Below, one piece after another: positions 50,035 to 64,000 of a stretch of DNA of 64,000 bases (its first letter is position 1; each line of letters starts with the position of its first letter). The translations under genes and the position numbers were made by a program. Origin of the DNA: Apricaphanius iberus (Eukaryota; Chordata; Actinopteri; Cyprinodontiformes; Aphaniidae). The stretch covers positions 434,001 through 498,000 of the forward strand of contig JAPXFQ010001140.1 in the NCBI GenBank assembly GCA_028564705.1, read 5' to 3'. The notes below the pieces were generated by a model. That model made no database searches. It saw only the letters and a program-made list of their open reading frames with translations, and was not told where the DNA came from.

Positions 50035-51027
50035 TTGCAGATAATCAATAGTGTTGGAAACGGACCATATAGTGTTAGGACCAGATTAGGATGGACTATA
50101 AATGGACCACTTAGAGGTGATAATGCTTCAATCTACCAAAACAAATATACAAAAGTGACTGCTAATAGAATCTCAGGTGCCAGGTTAGAAGAACTTTGGC
50201 AGTTGCAGTTCAAGCAGGATTTTCCTGACAATAGAAAAGGTGAAGACACAGAAATGTCCAAAGAAGACCAAATGTTTATTGAGATGGTGTCTCTGTCCTC
50301 AAGGCTTGTTAAGGGTCATTATACTGTTTGTCTTCCCATGAGAAACAAGTCTGTGTCTCTTCCAAACAATCGATCGGTTGCAGAGCTACGAGCAATCAAT
50401 TTACGGAAGAAATTTTCTAAGGATATCAACTTTTATGAGGAATATGTCACTTTTATGAATAATCTTCTTCTAAAGGGATATGCTGTGAAATTTGAAGGCG
50501 CTGGAAATAAGTCTCATGATGGACAAGTGTGGTATTTGCCTCATGGTGTGAGACATCCAGTAAAGCAGAAGCTGCGTGTTGTTTTTGACTGTGCTGTAAG
50601 TTTTGGAGGAACATCATTGAATCAACAGCTTCTGCAAGGACCAGACTTAACAAGCTCTCTTCTAGGAGTTTTAATGCGCTTTCGACAGGAGGAAGTGGCA
50701 GTTATGGCTGACATCGAAGCCATGTTTTATCAAGTTAAGGTCAGTAAGGAAGACACAAATCTGCTCAGGTTTCTTTGGTGGCCTGATGGAAAATACGAAC
50801 AGGAACTTGCTGAACACAAGATGTTAGTTCACATCTTTGGAGCAACATCTTCACCGAGTGTTGCAACATTTGCTCTTCAAAAACGTGCAACAGACTTTGA
50901 AGAAGAGTTTGGTCATGAGGTTGCTAAAAATGTCAGGAAGAATTTATATGTGGATGACTGCCTTAAATCCATTGCTGACAAAGATATCGCAGTCTCTCTT
51001 TGCAATAATCTGAGAAGCATGATCTGA
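50035..51027 (+). pseudogene. BEL/Pao copy 2 reverse transcriptase, open 330-codon frame
   Basis: An uninterrupted frame spans most of the RT: RTRLGWTINGPLRG, VRHPVKQKLRVVFDC, MADIEAMFYQVKV (first catalytic Asp), HIFGATSSPS, and LYVDDCLKS (second catalytic pair). All expected catalytic aspartates are present, unlike copy 1. The frame ends with a TGA at 51025-51027; the next segment restarts after it in another frame. Confidence 0.87.
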
Positions 51028-51043
51028 GAAGCACACACATTGA

Positions 51044-52074
51044 GTGTGTGCTGAATCTGATAAGTTTAAGTTCAAAATCAGCATTAAAAACAAAGCACAC
51101 ACTAGAAGAGGTCTGTTATTCCTGATTAGTTCCATATTTGATCCATTGGGGTTTATTGCTCCAGTGGTGCTGCCTGCAAAACAAATCCTACAGAATCTGT
51201 GTCGCGAAAAAAATGGATGGGATGAGAGCCTTCCAGAAAACACCATCAAGAACTTCAAAAAATGGGTTGAAGGTCTGCACCTCCTTAAAGACTTTGGAGT
51301 CCCCAGATGTTTTAAAACAAAATACTTTGGTTCTTCAGCCTTTGCACAGTTGCATCACTTTGCTGATGCAAGTGAAGATGCCTATGGTACTGCAAGCTAT
51401 CTGCTTCTGTGCAATGGTAAAGGAGATATTCAATGCACTCTAATGATTGCAAAAGCGAGTATTGGACCAGTTAAGGCTCCAACTATTCCAAGAATGGAAC
51501 TGATTGCTGCCACATTGGCAGTTAAAATGGACAAACTCTTAAATAAAGAGCTGGAATCTGAGCTTAATGACTCAGTCTTTTGGACCGATAGCTCTGCAGT
51601 GCTCAAGTATTTGAACAGTGAAAGTGCAAGATTCAAGACGTTTGTCGCTAAGAGCTACAAGAATCCTGGAAGACACTCGAATATCACAATGGAGGTATAA
51701 ATACCGATCTTAATCCAGCTGATCATGTTTCAAGAGGGAAAAGTGTTGAAGCCTTTTTGAAATGCAAGGACTGGCTGTCAAGTCCAGACTTTTTGCTCAG
51801 CCCTCGAGATCATTCGCCCAAGAATCCAGACCCTATGATGGTTGACAGCCAAGACCCAGAGCTAAAAAGAATGTGTTCAGCACATGTGACAGTCCATGAA
51901 GCAAAAGAGGCAACAGATTGTTGGATAAAACACTTCTCCTGGATAAAGCTACAACGTGCAGTTGCCTGGTTTTTGAAAGTGAAAGCTCTTCTCAGAGAAC
52001 TAACAGTTCGCCGTAATCAACTAAATGGATTTGACACGAACGAAAGAAGAGGTCAGATGATCAAGAGGATTTAA
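51044..52074 (+). pseudogene. BEL/Pao copy 2 RT connection, RNase H and linker
   Basis: Begins SDKFKFKISIKNKAHTRRGL, then HHFADASEDAYGTASY (RNase H first Asp), PRMELIAATLAVKMDK (the Glu) and FWTDSSAVLKYL (the next Asp). A frame change near 51690 leads to a linker frame (51757-52074) that stops at 52072-52074. Confidence 0.82.
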
Positions 52075-52125
52075 AAAGAAAGGCAACTCACCTTTGAGTA
52101 TTTAAATCAGGCTGAAATTGAAATT

Positions 52126-53366
52126 GTGAAGTACTGCCAAAGACAAGAATTCAAAGAGGACTTAACAAACCTGAAGGAACGTCATAAGGTGAACAAGCTC
52201 AGCACATTATACAAGCTTAATCCAGTTTTCCAAGATGGAGTTATTCATGTTGGAGGAAGAGTAAATCAGGCAGCTTTTCCTGGTAACTTTAAACAACAAG
52301 CTATTTTGCCAAAAGACGCTCATATCACAAGGTTGGTCCTTGGAAACATTCATAAAATGACAGGTCATGCAGGAAGGAATCATATGTTTGCAGAACTACG
52401 TCAGAAGTTTTGGATTCCTAAAGCAAGTGGAGCCATTAGAAAGTTGTTGTCCAAATTCATCACATGCACAAGATTGCATGGTGCACCTGCCAACCATCTA
52501 ATGGCAGACCTGCCAAAATGCCGGGTCCAACCTGATGATCCTCCATTCACAAGAGTCGGTGTCGATTATTTTGGCCCATTTCTGGTGAAAAAAGGAAGAG
52601 GACAGGGAAAGAGATATAGCGTTATTTTTACATGTCTTGCTATTCGAGCAGTACATCTCGAAGTTGCTCCATCACTCGATACAGATGCATGCCTCGATGC
52701 TATAAGAAGATTTATAGCTAGAACAGGACAAGTTAAAGAAATGTACTCTGACAACGGAACAAACTTTCGATCAGCTTGTTTAGAGTTGAAGAAATCTATT
52801 CGTGAGTGGAACACAAGCAAAATCATAAAGACTCTTCAACAAAAAGGTGTCCAGTGGTACTTTAATCCTTCAGCAGGTTCCCACTTTGGAGGAAGCTGGG
52901 AGCACTTAATCCGCTCTGTAAGAAAAATTCTAAATGCCACTGTTAAGTAGCAGATCTTGGATGAGGATGGGCTTCAGACTTTATTGTGTGAAGCCGAAGT
53001 TATCATGAACAGTAGGCCCATAACAATAACATCTTCAGATCTGAATGACATGGAAGCGTTGACGCCCAATCATTTGCTGCTGCTCAAAGTCCTGAACTAC
53101 CACCTGGAGTGTTTTACAAAGACGACCAGTATGCTAAACGTAGATGGAGACAGATACAGTATATTGCAGATATCTTCTGGAAACGTTGGTGTAAGGAATA
53201 CCTCACACAACTTCAAGAACGACAGAGATGGACCACACCTAAGAGAAACTTGCATGTAGGTGATGTGGTGCTCATTGTTGACACCTCACCCAGAAACTCA
53301 TGGCCTCTTCGAAAAATAACAGAGACATTTCCTGACAACAAAGGTTTTGTTCGTCAAGTTAAGTAA
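52126..53366 (+). pseudogene. BEL/Pao copy 2 integrase
   Basis: The N-terminal zinc part retains HKMTGHAGRNH, but the following knuckle reads CTRLHG, so the second cysteine pair is weak. The core has GVDYFGPF and YSDNGTNFRS (the two Asp) and GGSWEHLIRSVRK (the Glu). A TAG at 52948-52950 interrupts just after the core. The same frame resumes with DEDGLQTLLCEAE, and after a frame change the C-terminal part (53109-53366) reads [10 protein letters not shown] and [14 protein letters not shown]. Confidence 0.85.
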
Positions 53367-53652
53367 AGACCAAGACCAATGAGCTTAGTCGCCCCGTGAC
53401 GAAGCTGTGTCTCCTTCAAGAATATGAACATGAATAAAGATTTATTTACTTATTTAATGGAGTCGATGGAGAGAGCAAAGATATATTCCAAACGGATAGG
53501 GTGTGTAGCCGAAGGCGCACAGTTTCTTGACCTCCTCCCATGCCACCTGCTATTTGTGCGATCAAGGACTTTAACCGATAACGATACAGAACATAAGAAC
53601 GGTATCGGCGCTTGTACCTGATACCAGTATCTGTGCATCCCTAGCTGCTGAT

Positions 53653-56196
53653 CTCCTTCAATGTCACCATGTTTGTTTTGTTTGTAACCTACAGATCTGG
53701 GGCTCTATTGTGTCTGAGTTCTGTACTCTACTCCCTAGTGGAATTCTCCAGTACTACTTGCAGTGCATAAGCAAGCACATGAACAAGACGCAGCCTGCGC
53801 CTTACATCAACGGGAGGCTAAAAATATATACAATGTATATTATATAATATATATTCTCTCTGTATTATATAATATATATTCTGTATATATGTTCTCTATA
53901 TAATATGTTCTCATCCTTAGACTTCACCATTGCACAGAATCCGGCTCAAATTCAAGGTGAGTTTATTTATATTGGGTTATTACACAACATTTAAAGCTTT
54001 TCATGATGAAAAAAGGAACAGAAAAGAAAAGCACTTGAAACATCAAAAAACACAAATGAAGCATCAAATAGCAGCAACAATACAGACATAATCACATACT
54101 AAAGAGAAAAAAAGACTGTCTGCAATAAACAATAGTGTTTTCACTCATTTCAAAAAGGAACAGGCTATACTCTAAGTGCATGAAAGAAGGCAGAGGTCTA
54201 CTGAGCCTCTATCAAACATGAAAAATCCAAGCTCCAAGAATACATTAGGAAGATGAACCCAAGGGATTAAGTGCTTCATGAATGTCTCAAATAAAGTAAA
54301 CTGGACATCCCAGCTTTATAGAAGATCTAGATGGAGGAATGGGTCAAAAATACTATAAAGTGTGTTCAAACCTTGTGAAGACCTACGGGAAACATTTTAC
54401 CTCAGTCATTGCCAACTATGGTTAGATAAGGCAGTATTGATTTTTATTTTACATTATGGCTCTCACAGTTGAAATATACCTTTCTTAAATATCTGGTGGT
54501 TAAATGCTACTATTATATGATAAACTATTTTGAGTTAACTTTAATAGGCAATAACCAGCCGGTTATTCAGGGTTTGCTTTTATTTTACAAGAGGATCTTT
54601 CAGCCCTTCAAAACAGGCCTACTTTACACATCTCGAGTCCCCATGACCAGACAGTGTAATTCAGCTTCAGCGTACTTAATCAGCGAATATGCGTAAATAC
54701 CCCCTGACTATTTCTGTAATATTTATCTTACGGTCCTCTCAGACTGTCACAAGGTAAAAGCAACTCTCTCGCCCAATCACTTTGGGTTGCCTCAATTTCG
54801 GTTAGGGTATATATTTTAAAATTGTATAACGAATCTAATTTTGCATACACCCTATATAGAAACAGAGCAATTCAGTCTCAACCTAATAAAACAGGAAATA
54901 TGCGTAAATGAATATTTCAGCCTATCGACTTACAGTTTCTCACTGTTCTCATATAGTAAAAACTTCTATGTTCTGATTACTTAAGCAGTTCGCTAAGATC
55001 TGTTTCAGCTCCGGACGCTTGAAACAGTCTCAACTTACAACTTTCTAAGTAATACATACATTTATATTTATATATGCAAATTCAATAGATGCAGCCAAGA
55101 AACTACCCTGAGTTTTGCACATCTGATTGATCTCTTCAGAGATTGTCCAATTCGTGTCACTCAACCCAAAGATGATTTAACAACCTTCTTATAACCATGC
55201 ATCCATTCATCAAAGATATAAAAAAAGATACCACTGAGGTGATCTGAGTCTGGTCACTGTGATCTCTCCTGGTTTCCTGGACTGCTTACAGAGATCCAGG
55301 CATCAATCCCACCGTCACAATGTGAAGACAGATGCCTACAATCTCCACATAACATGGACCACCCAGAGCCAAGCAAAATTAAGACTACTGAGTTATTGAT
55401 CCGGTGTCACAGTTATGAGATGAAGGCTTACCTACATTACAAGGTTGGAGTCCTGTCAATGAACACACAGTCAAATTGACAGGTCAGGAGCACCTCTTTC
55501 AGCCTGTCCTCGAAATCGGGAACTCCTAATCTCCTATGACCACTAGCCGCTGCTAGCGATGCCGTTCAACAAGTCAGTAACCTGACTCAATTAATCCCCA
55601 GGTCTTAACTAGTGAAAGAGACCCCAGTCAAGGTTTTTTTTTGAGGTCTCACTACAGAATTAAGTTAATACTCTTTAAAGGACTCGAATAAAAAGGGAGG
55701 TAACTTTCAAAAGTTTACTCTTAACTCAAAAAGGGAGTACAATACAAAATTCAAAAGAGTACAAGGGATAACAGCTCAAATTTGCAACAATATCTGTCAA
55801 ATCTAATACCCCAAAGCAATCTCAGAAGCTAAAAACTGAAGCTAGAAGCTAAAAGATCCCTAACCAGCTCTCAACAAAAGCTCTCAAAAGTGAAGCCTAA
55901 AAACCTACTCAATCTGCTTAATGTTTTAGCTGTTAGTGCATATATAGACAGTTCTTTGAGGTGGGATGTGTCTTATTCATCTGACACATGGAGATTTTAC
56001 ATATATGCATTTTCTCATCTTATAAACAATGCATGATGTTTCAGTAATTAAATTCTCTTCCTCCTGCAGTTCCTCTCACTCTGTCCCCCCAGCTGCTGAC
56101 ATGTGAATATGTAAATCAGGAGCTGTGGCTGCAGAGTGACTTAAGGGGAGAAGGACAGCCCCTCCTCCCTACACAGGGTTTACTCTGAGCTGTGGA

Positions 56197-56199
<3 letters not shown>
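53653..56199. other. Gene-free stretch, AT-rich repeats
   Basis: 53820-53915 is a TATATAAT-rich simple repeat. 53940-56180 has only chance frames. There is a doublet of ATGCGTAAAT near 54685 and 54900 with CAGTCTCAAC words around it, hinting at an internal repeat, but no terminal repeats or exons were found. Confidence 0.35.

Positions 56200-56240
<41 letters not shown>
56200..56240. repeat. TA microsatellite
   Basis: About twenty uninterrupted TA units. Confidence 0.95.
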
Positions 56241-56245
<5 letters not shown>

Positions 56246-56489
56246 CCTAATACTTATAGTATATTCTAAAGCACACACTTTATAAGCATACAGAATTATA
56301 TGAATATAAAACGTTAACAAGTGCAGTCTATAAGAAAAACATGAGACATAAAGAACTTTATTATCGCCCAACCTGAGTGCCAAAAGATTCGTTTTTCCTA
56401 TATGCGGAAATGATGGGTATAGAACATCCGTTATTAATCTGTGAGAGTTTCAACACCTTTGCTGACATTTACAAACTTCTCATCTTTTT

Positions 56490-56880
56490 AATTCAATTTA
56501 GTTTATTCATATAGCACCAATTCACAACAGATGTAATCTCAGGCACTTTAAAAGAAAATTAATTTCAATACAATTATACAAACATTCCATTCAGTTAAAA
56601 GTTTTCTATGTAAGGAATCCCAGCAGATTGCGTTGAGTCATTGACATGAGGTTGGGCCCTGAACATGCAGACTCCAACCACAGCAATCCCTCAGTAGTCC
56701 CTGATACTGAGCAAGCATGTAGTGAAAGTTGAGATGAAAAAACTCCCCTTTAACTGGAAGAAACCTCCAGCAGAACCTGGCTCAGTACAAGCAGCCATCT
56801 GCCACGACCGTCTGGAGGTTTGAGAAGACAGAGAAGAGACACAAAAAGAACAAAAGGAACTGATGTTAGAGTACTTAATG
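56490..56880 (-). mobile_element. LINE 3' end, same family as 15318-16757
   Basis: Starts TTTATTCATATAGCACCAATT and reads in reverse complement as the 3' UTR at about 16360-16750. Shared blocks include CCAGCAGAACCTGGCTCAG and CTGAGCAAGCATGTAG. It lies just upstream of anos1. Confidence 0.82.
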
Positions 56881-57529
56881 TGCCCACCATATTTATATTT
56901 ATTTGAACATAGCAGAATAAAAGGGATTGATAGCATTGAATCGAATATAATGTGTTTTCCAAGTTTAGTTGTCCTTGAGCTGAAAATGTACAGTACATTG
57001 CTGACACATAAAAGAACTCCATTTCAAAGGAATAACAGCAATTAAGCAGCTTAGCAACTAAATAAAACTGTTCCTTAAACAGAGACAAAAAAACAACATT
57101 TATTAGCTGGTTTACCCTTGAGATTGTGTAATAATAAAAAGCTGTGTTTTTCTACATTTATCAGAATACATAAAGTTACAACTATCTTCTCTCATTACAG
57201 TTACAGATAAAGCTACAAAAAAAAATTCATGGTAAAACAATATTCTAGTTGATCAGATTTTAGAAAGGGATGAATGCTGTTAGTGATAAGTTATTTTTTT
57301 CATAACATCAATGAAAAAAATTAAAATAATTAAGCATAAAGTCAAGAGTTTAATTTTTGTTTAGGCTGATTTGAAATTCTACACCCTTCCCTGCACTGTG
57401 ATAATTTAAAGCCAAGCCTTTCAGCATCCCTGACACCAACTTTGTCCCCGCTGTAGCTCCACCCTTAGCTGGGGGCTTTTTGTCTTGCCATGCCTTCTTA
57501 TGCTCATTTCTGTTCTCTTCTCAATGCAG
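56881..57529 (+). promoter_or_regulatory. Upstream flank of anos1 first coding exon
   Basis: No other gene is visible. A pyrimidine-rich tract ending TTCTCAATGCAG at 57529 forms a credible splice acceptor 12 bp before the ATG. That implies an upstream noncoding exon, or alternatively that transcription starts within this flank. Confidence 0.35.
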
Positions 57530-57541
57530 GAAGGAAGGAAA

Positions 57542-61276
<3,735 letters not shown>

Positions 61277-64000
61277 GTAGGTATCCTGTCAATTTGATTT
61301 CCACTTTCACCGTTTTGCTGAGAATCCCCAGTTGTATCTCTCCTGCAGGCCTGATTCCTCCCTTAAGTCTAATTTATACTTCTCCATCAGCACCATCATC
61401 TGTCAATACAAGCGCTTTGCATCAGGCCCCCAGAGGGTGAAGGAGACATGCATGATTTTTTAAAATGTCCATTGAAAGCGCCAGCCTTTGATTGGTCAGC
61501 ATGCCACTTCTTTTAAATTCATCAACATCATCGCCATTTCCCCCCCAAAAACAGTGCTGAAGATATCTAGCAGCAGACATAGAGGAAATCGAACGTCTTG
61601 CATTATGGTGTCTTCCCACCGCACTCTTTGTCGCCGTCAAAAGATTCTCACAAAGTGACTAGTTTGAAACCTATACATTTTTAATGCTGCAGCTTGCAAA
61701 GCACATGGGCCTTTCTCTGCTGGGTGTTTTAAAGAATGGCGGATCGAAGCTGGCTAGACAAGGTTGGCATGAGGCGACGTAACTACAGTGAGTTGCGGAA
61801 AGAGATTGGTGTTTGGGGAAGCTTCCATTTTATTAACATTTCAACATAATGAAAACTTCTTGGCTGTGTGTTCAGCCAATCTTCAAGAAAGTCTTCATGT
61901 TCAGACTATCTGCTTTTATTACCTTTGAAAGGTTTTTTCATCTTATTGCATTGAGACAGTTGTTCACTTTGGCGTCTCTAACCTCTCACCGTTGAATCAT
62001 TGATGTCAAGGGTACATTAAGCTGCTCTATTTCCTTCTTTAAAAGCCAAATCGACTGCTTTTAACTTAAAAGCTGCATCATTTGCATTTTTTTCGTTTCT
62101 TTTCCATAATCAAGGTTTGTGCAAGAAAACTTTTCGAAAGCGGTCTCACTCTCGTAATGTCTGTCTGTTCCATTTTTGCTTTCATTGTTCGCACAAACTG
62201 TCTCTCTCACTCTCTTCCAGTCTCCAGAATTTTCTGCTGGAGACTGCCACTTAAAGTCAAGTATCCCTTAAAAGTGAGGGATGTAACCTGTACAATCCAG
62301 TGGGCATTAGCTGTAAAAATCAATAAATAAGCTGCACCACTTTATAGGCCACAGGGTTCAAAGCTTGGGAAAAAGGTAGCGGCTTATGGTCCAGGAAATT
62401 ACAGTAAATTCATTGTTGTTGATGAAAGAAATGACTGGAAGGATGGCAAGACCTCCCCAGGACAGCTTTACATCCCCGGTCGTCCTGGCAGTGAATTATT
62501 TCTGAAGAAGACTTCTAAGTGAAAGTAGTAGTAGTCAAAGAAATATAAACTAGGCTTCACACCTTATTTTTCAGAATAGATATCTGAATTAAAATCCTCA
62601 TTCAGCTCTAATGTTTTTTAGCTGAATGAAAATAGAATTGAATTTTTTCTTTTCAGGAAAAAATCAAATCTATTGAAGGTGAATCAATTCACACTCACTA
62701 TTGATAATTCCACCTTTTACCTCAGGTTAAGAGTCTCTGTGTCTTCTTCAGCAGCTTATTACCTTTAAAATCTTTCATTAGTAATCTCACCCTCTCTTTT
62801 TTCATAGTCATGTTGCCTCCCCTATATACTATCGTAACTCTCTTCTATATTTCCTTCCCCAAAAATCCCTCTTTTTGCTTCAACTACGTGCATTATTACC
62901 AGAATATAGATGTTTGGAACAATGGAATTGGGTTATTATAAAGCATTATCAATATTGTGACAGGTGGGAGCTGAGAATGTAAAGAATGAAATTGTACCAC
63001 ATTTTTAACAGTTTCCTACTTTCCACAGCAAACGCATAAAAACCTCTGTTGTCTTGGCTACCAAGAGATTTCAGTACTTTCCTCATATCTATCGATCGTA
63101 TCGCAATGTTCACTCTTATTTCAGCATGGTGAGATGATCCAAGTAGGAAATGAAGCAGAAAACTAAACGACGCTGAGGTGAAGAGAAAAGGGTATGACAG
63201 TGGGGATGTCATTCTGGATTAGTGGGCAGTCTGCAGGGAGATCAGTGAAGGTAGATCGGAGATGGCAGGGGTGCAAAACGGCGAATAGACTTGCTCCAAG
63301 GCATGCATTAGTGGATGCAACAACTGCATTATTTTTGCTTTCAACTTTTTTCCCCTTTAGGGCTTTAAAAGGTCTTATTGTGGCACCACTACATTTGAAT
63401 AGGAGATTGACTTGAATTTTTGTTTTGAAAATAAACATTTCGACTGGGCCGTTGACAGCAGAACTGGAATGGGTCAGAACATTTCCAATAAATCTCACCA
63501 CAAACTAGACTCATTGTGTTCATCTGTACATGCCATGTTTTTAGCTTGTAATGTCGAAGTAGCATAAAGGCTCAATGGTGCCCCCGTAGCTCCCATCCCC
63601 TCTTCCCTAACGTGCAATGCAAAACAACAATCATGGCTTTGTGGATTGGGCTTCATCGGTTGTTGTGAGCGGTTTTTGACTGCTTTGATTACACATTTTC
63701 TCTCTACTCAATGGTCTTTCTAGATCTCAGCTGCTGTGGTCTCCATCAGGGCTCTGTTGGGGGTTCCCTCTCCTCAGTTCAAAGCAATACTGCTGCCGGA
63801 CGCTTCTGTAGGCACCTACTGATAGGAATTACTAGATTCTGGTCAGCGCCCTGCACTCTGCTTCTCTTCCTTTTCCTTTGGCTCCCAATGGCCTACCCCT
63901 GTGTTGGCTTAATGCTACTCTGGGTGGATGTCTATATACTGCCTAGTGGAGGTTAGCTGCCCCTTGTTGTTCTTGGGGGGTGAGTGTTGTAAGATTTATG
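61277..64000. other. anos1 intron 2, continuing past the window
   Basis: No third exon (expected to begin with a C-L-E-P-C-like segment) was found. 61370-61650 starts AATTTATACTTCTCCATC and looks like a DNA-transposon fragment. 62290-62410 (GCTGCACCACTTTATAGGCC to GGAAATTACAGTA) is another repeat-like piece. 63710-63960 is GC-richer with a chance frame. Confidence 0.45.

Larger units (their letters stand above)
46985..53568 (+). mobile_element. BEL/Pao LTR retrotransposon copy 2, inactive
   Basis: Gag to integrase are present in order and better kept than in copy 1. A direct repeat of about 105 bp, from GATGGAGAGAGCAAAG to GCGATCAAGGACT, flanks it at about 46985-47090 and 53465-53568, with few differences. 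This is likely LTR sequence, perhaps only part of it, since the right copy runs straight into hAT sequence. In the integrase core I estimate roughly 60% identity to copy 1, so the two are different families and not a recent duplicate. Confidence 0.8.
45756..53644. mobile_element. hAT-like element that contains a LINE and BEL/Pao copy 2
   Basis: The left end AGGGATGCACGGATACC and the right end, in reverse complement CTAGGGATGCACAGATAC, pair as a terminal inverted repeat. Flanking 8-mers CTGCTTAT (45748-45755) and CTGCTGAT (53645-53652) match in 7 of 8 positions. The element's own sequence appears to be about 45756-45830, 46762-46970 and 53569-53644, which share the GATACCGAGTACC/GGTATCGGCGC style of words. 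The rest is later insertions. Confidence 0.7.

Overview
The window looks like a gene-poor, transposon-rich stretch of a ray-finned (teleost) fish nuclear chromosome. The evidence is vertebrate genes with GT-AG introns (two Ly6/three-finger genes and the 5' end of anosmin-1), a fish-type FISNA-NACHT NLR relic, and the typical fish transposon load: L2-group LINEs, a Rex3 (RTE) copy with target-site duplication, two BEL/Pao retrotransposons, several hAT elements, a Harbinger-like element and a tRNA-headed SINE. The species cannot be read from the sequence.

Layout. 1-5 kb: LINE fragment, SINE, terminal-inverted-repeat element, a 45-bp minisatellite. 5.0-6.5 kb (minus strand): a dead NLR exon bounded by a perfect 29-bp palindrome. 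9-13 kb: a nearly full LINE of the L2 group with an esterase-like ORF1 and an endonuclease/reverse-transcriptase ORF2, each broken. 15.3-16.8, 21.6-22.3 and 56.5-56.9 kb: 3' pieces of a second L2-type family. 18.6-20 kb: a Rex3 scrap split by a 1,010-bp Harbinger-like element. 22.4-26.7 kb: DNA transposons, including a 2-kb element with an exact 8-bp target duplication and a THAP-like start. 27-43.4 kb: two intact tandem genes for short secreted Ly6/three-finger proteins, separated by a BEL/Pao element (itself hit by a hAT) and by a remnant of a third gene's 3' end. 43.8-53.6 kb: Rex3, then a hAT element that swallowed a LINE and a second BEL/Pao copy. 57.5-61.3 kb: exon 1 and a 48-bp exon 2 of anosmin-1 (anos1), with a degraded LINE and a GA microsatellite in the intron; the gene continues past the window.

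The only intact host coding sequences I can support are the two Ly6 genes and the start of anos1, all on the plus strand. The two Ly6 proteins are both 90 residues with identical exon phases and all ten LU-domain cysteines, but lack any GPI-anchor tail. Almost every other open reading frame is transposon-derived, antisense or low complexity. The most interesting material is the unanchored Ly6 pair with its relic and its clustered differences in exon 2, the THAP-bearing element just upstream, and the layered, datable transposon insertions.
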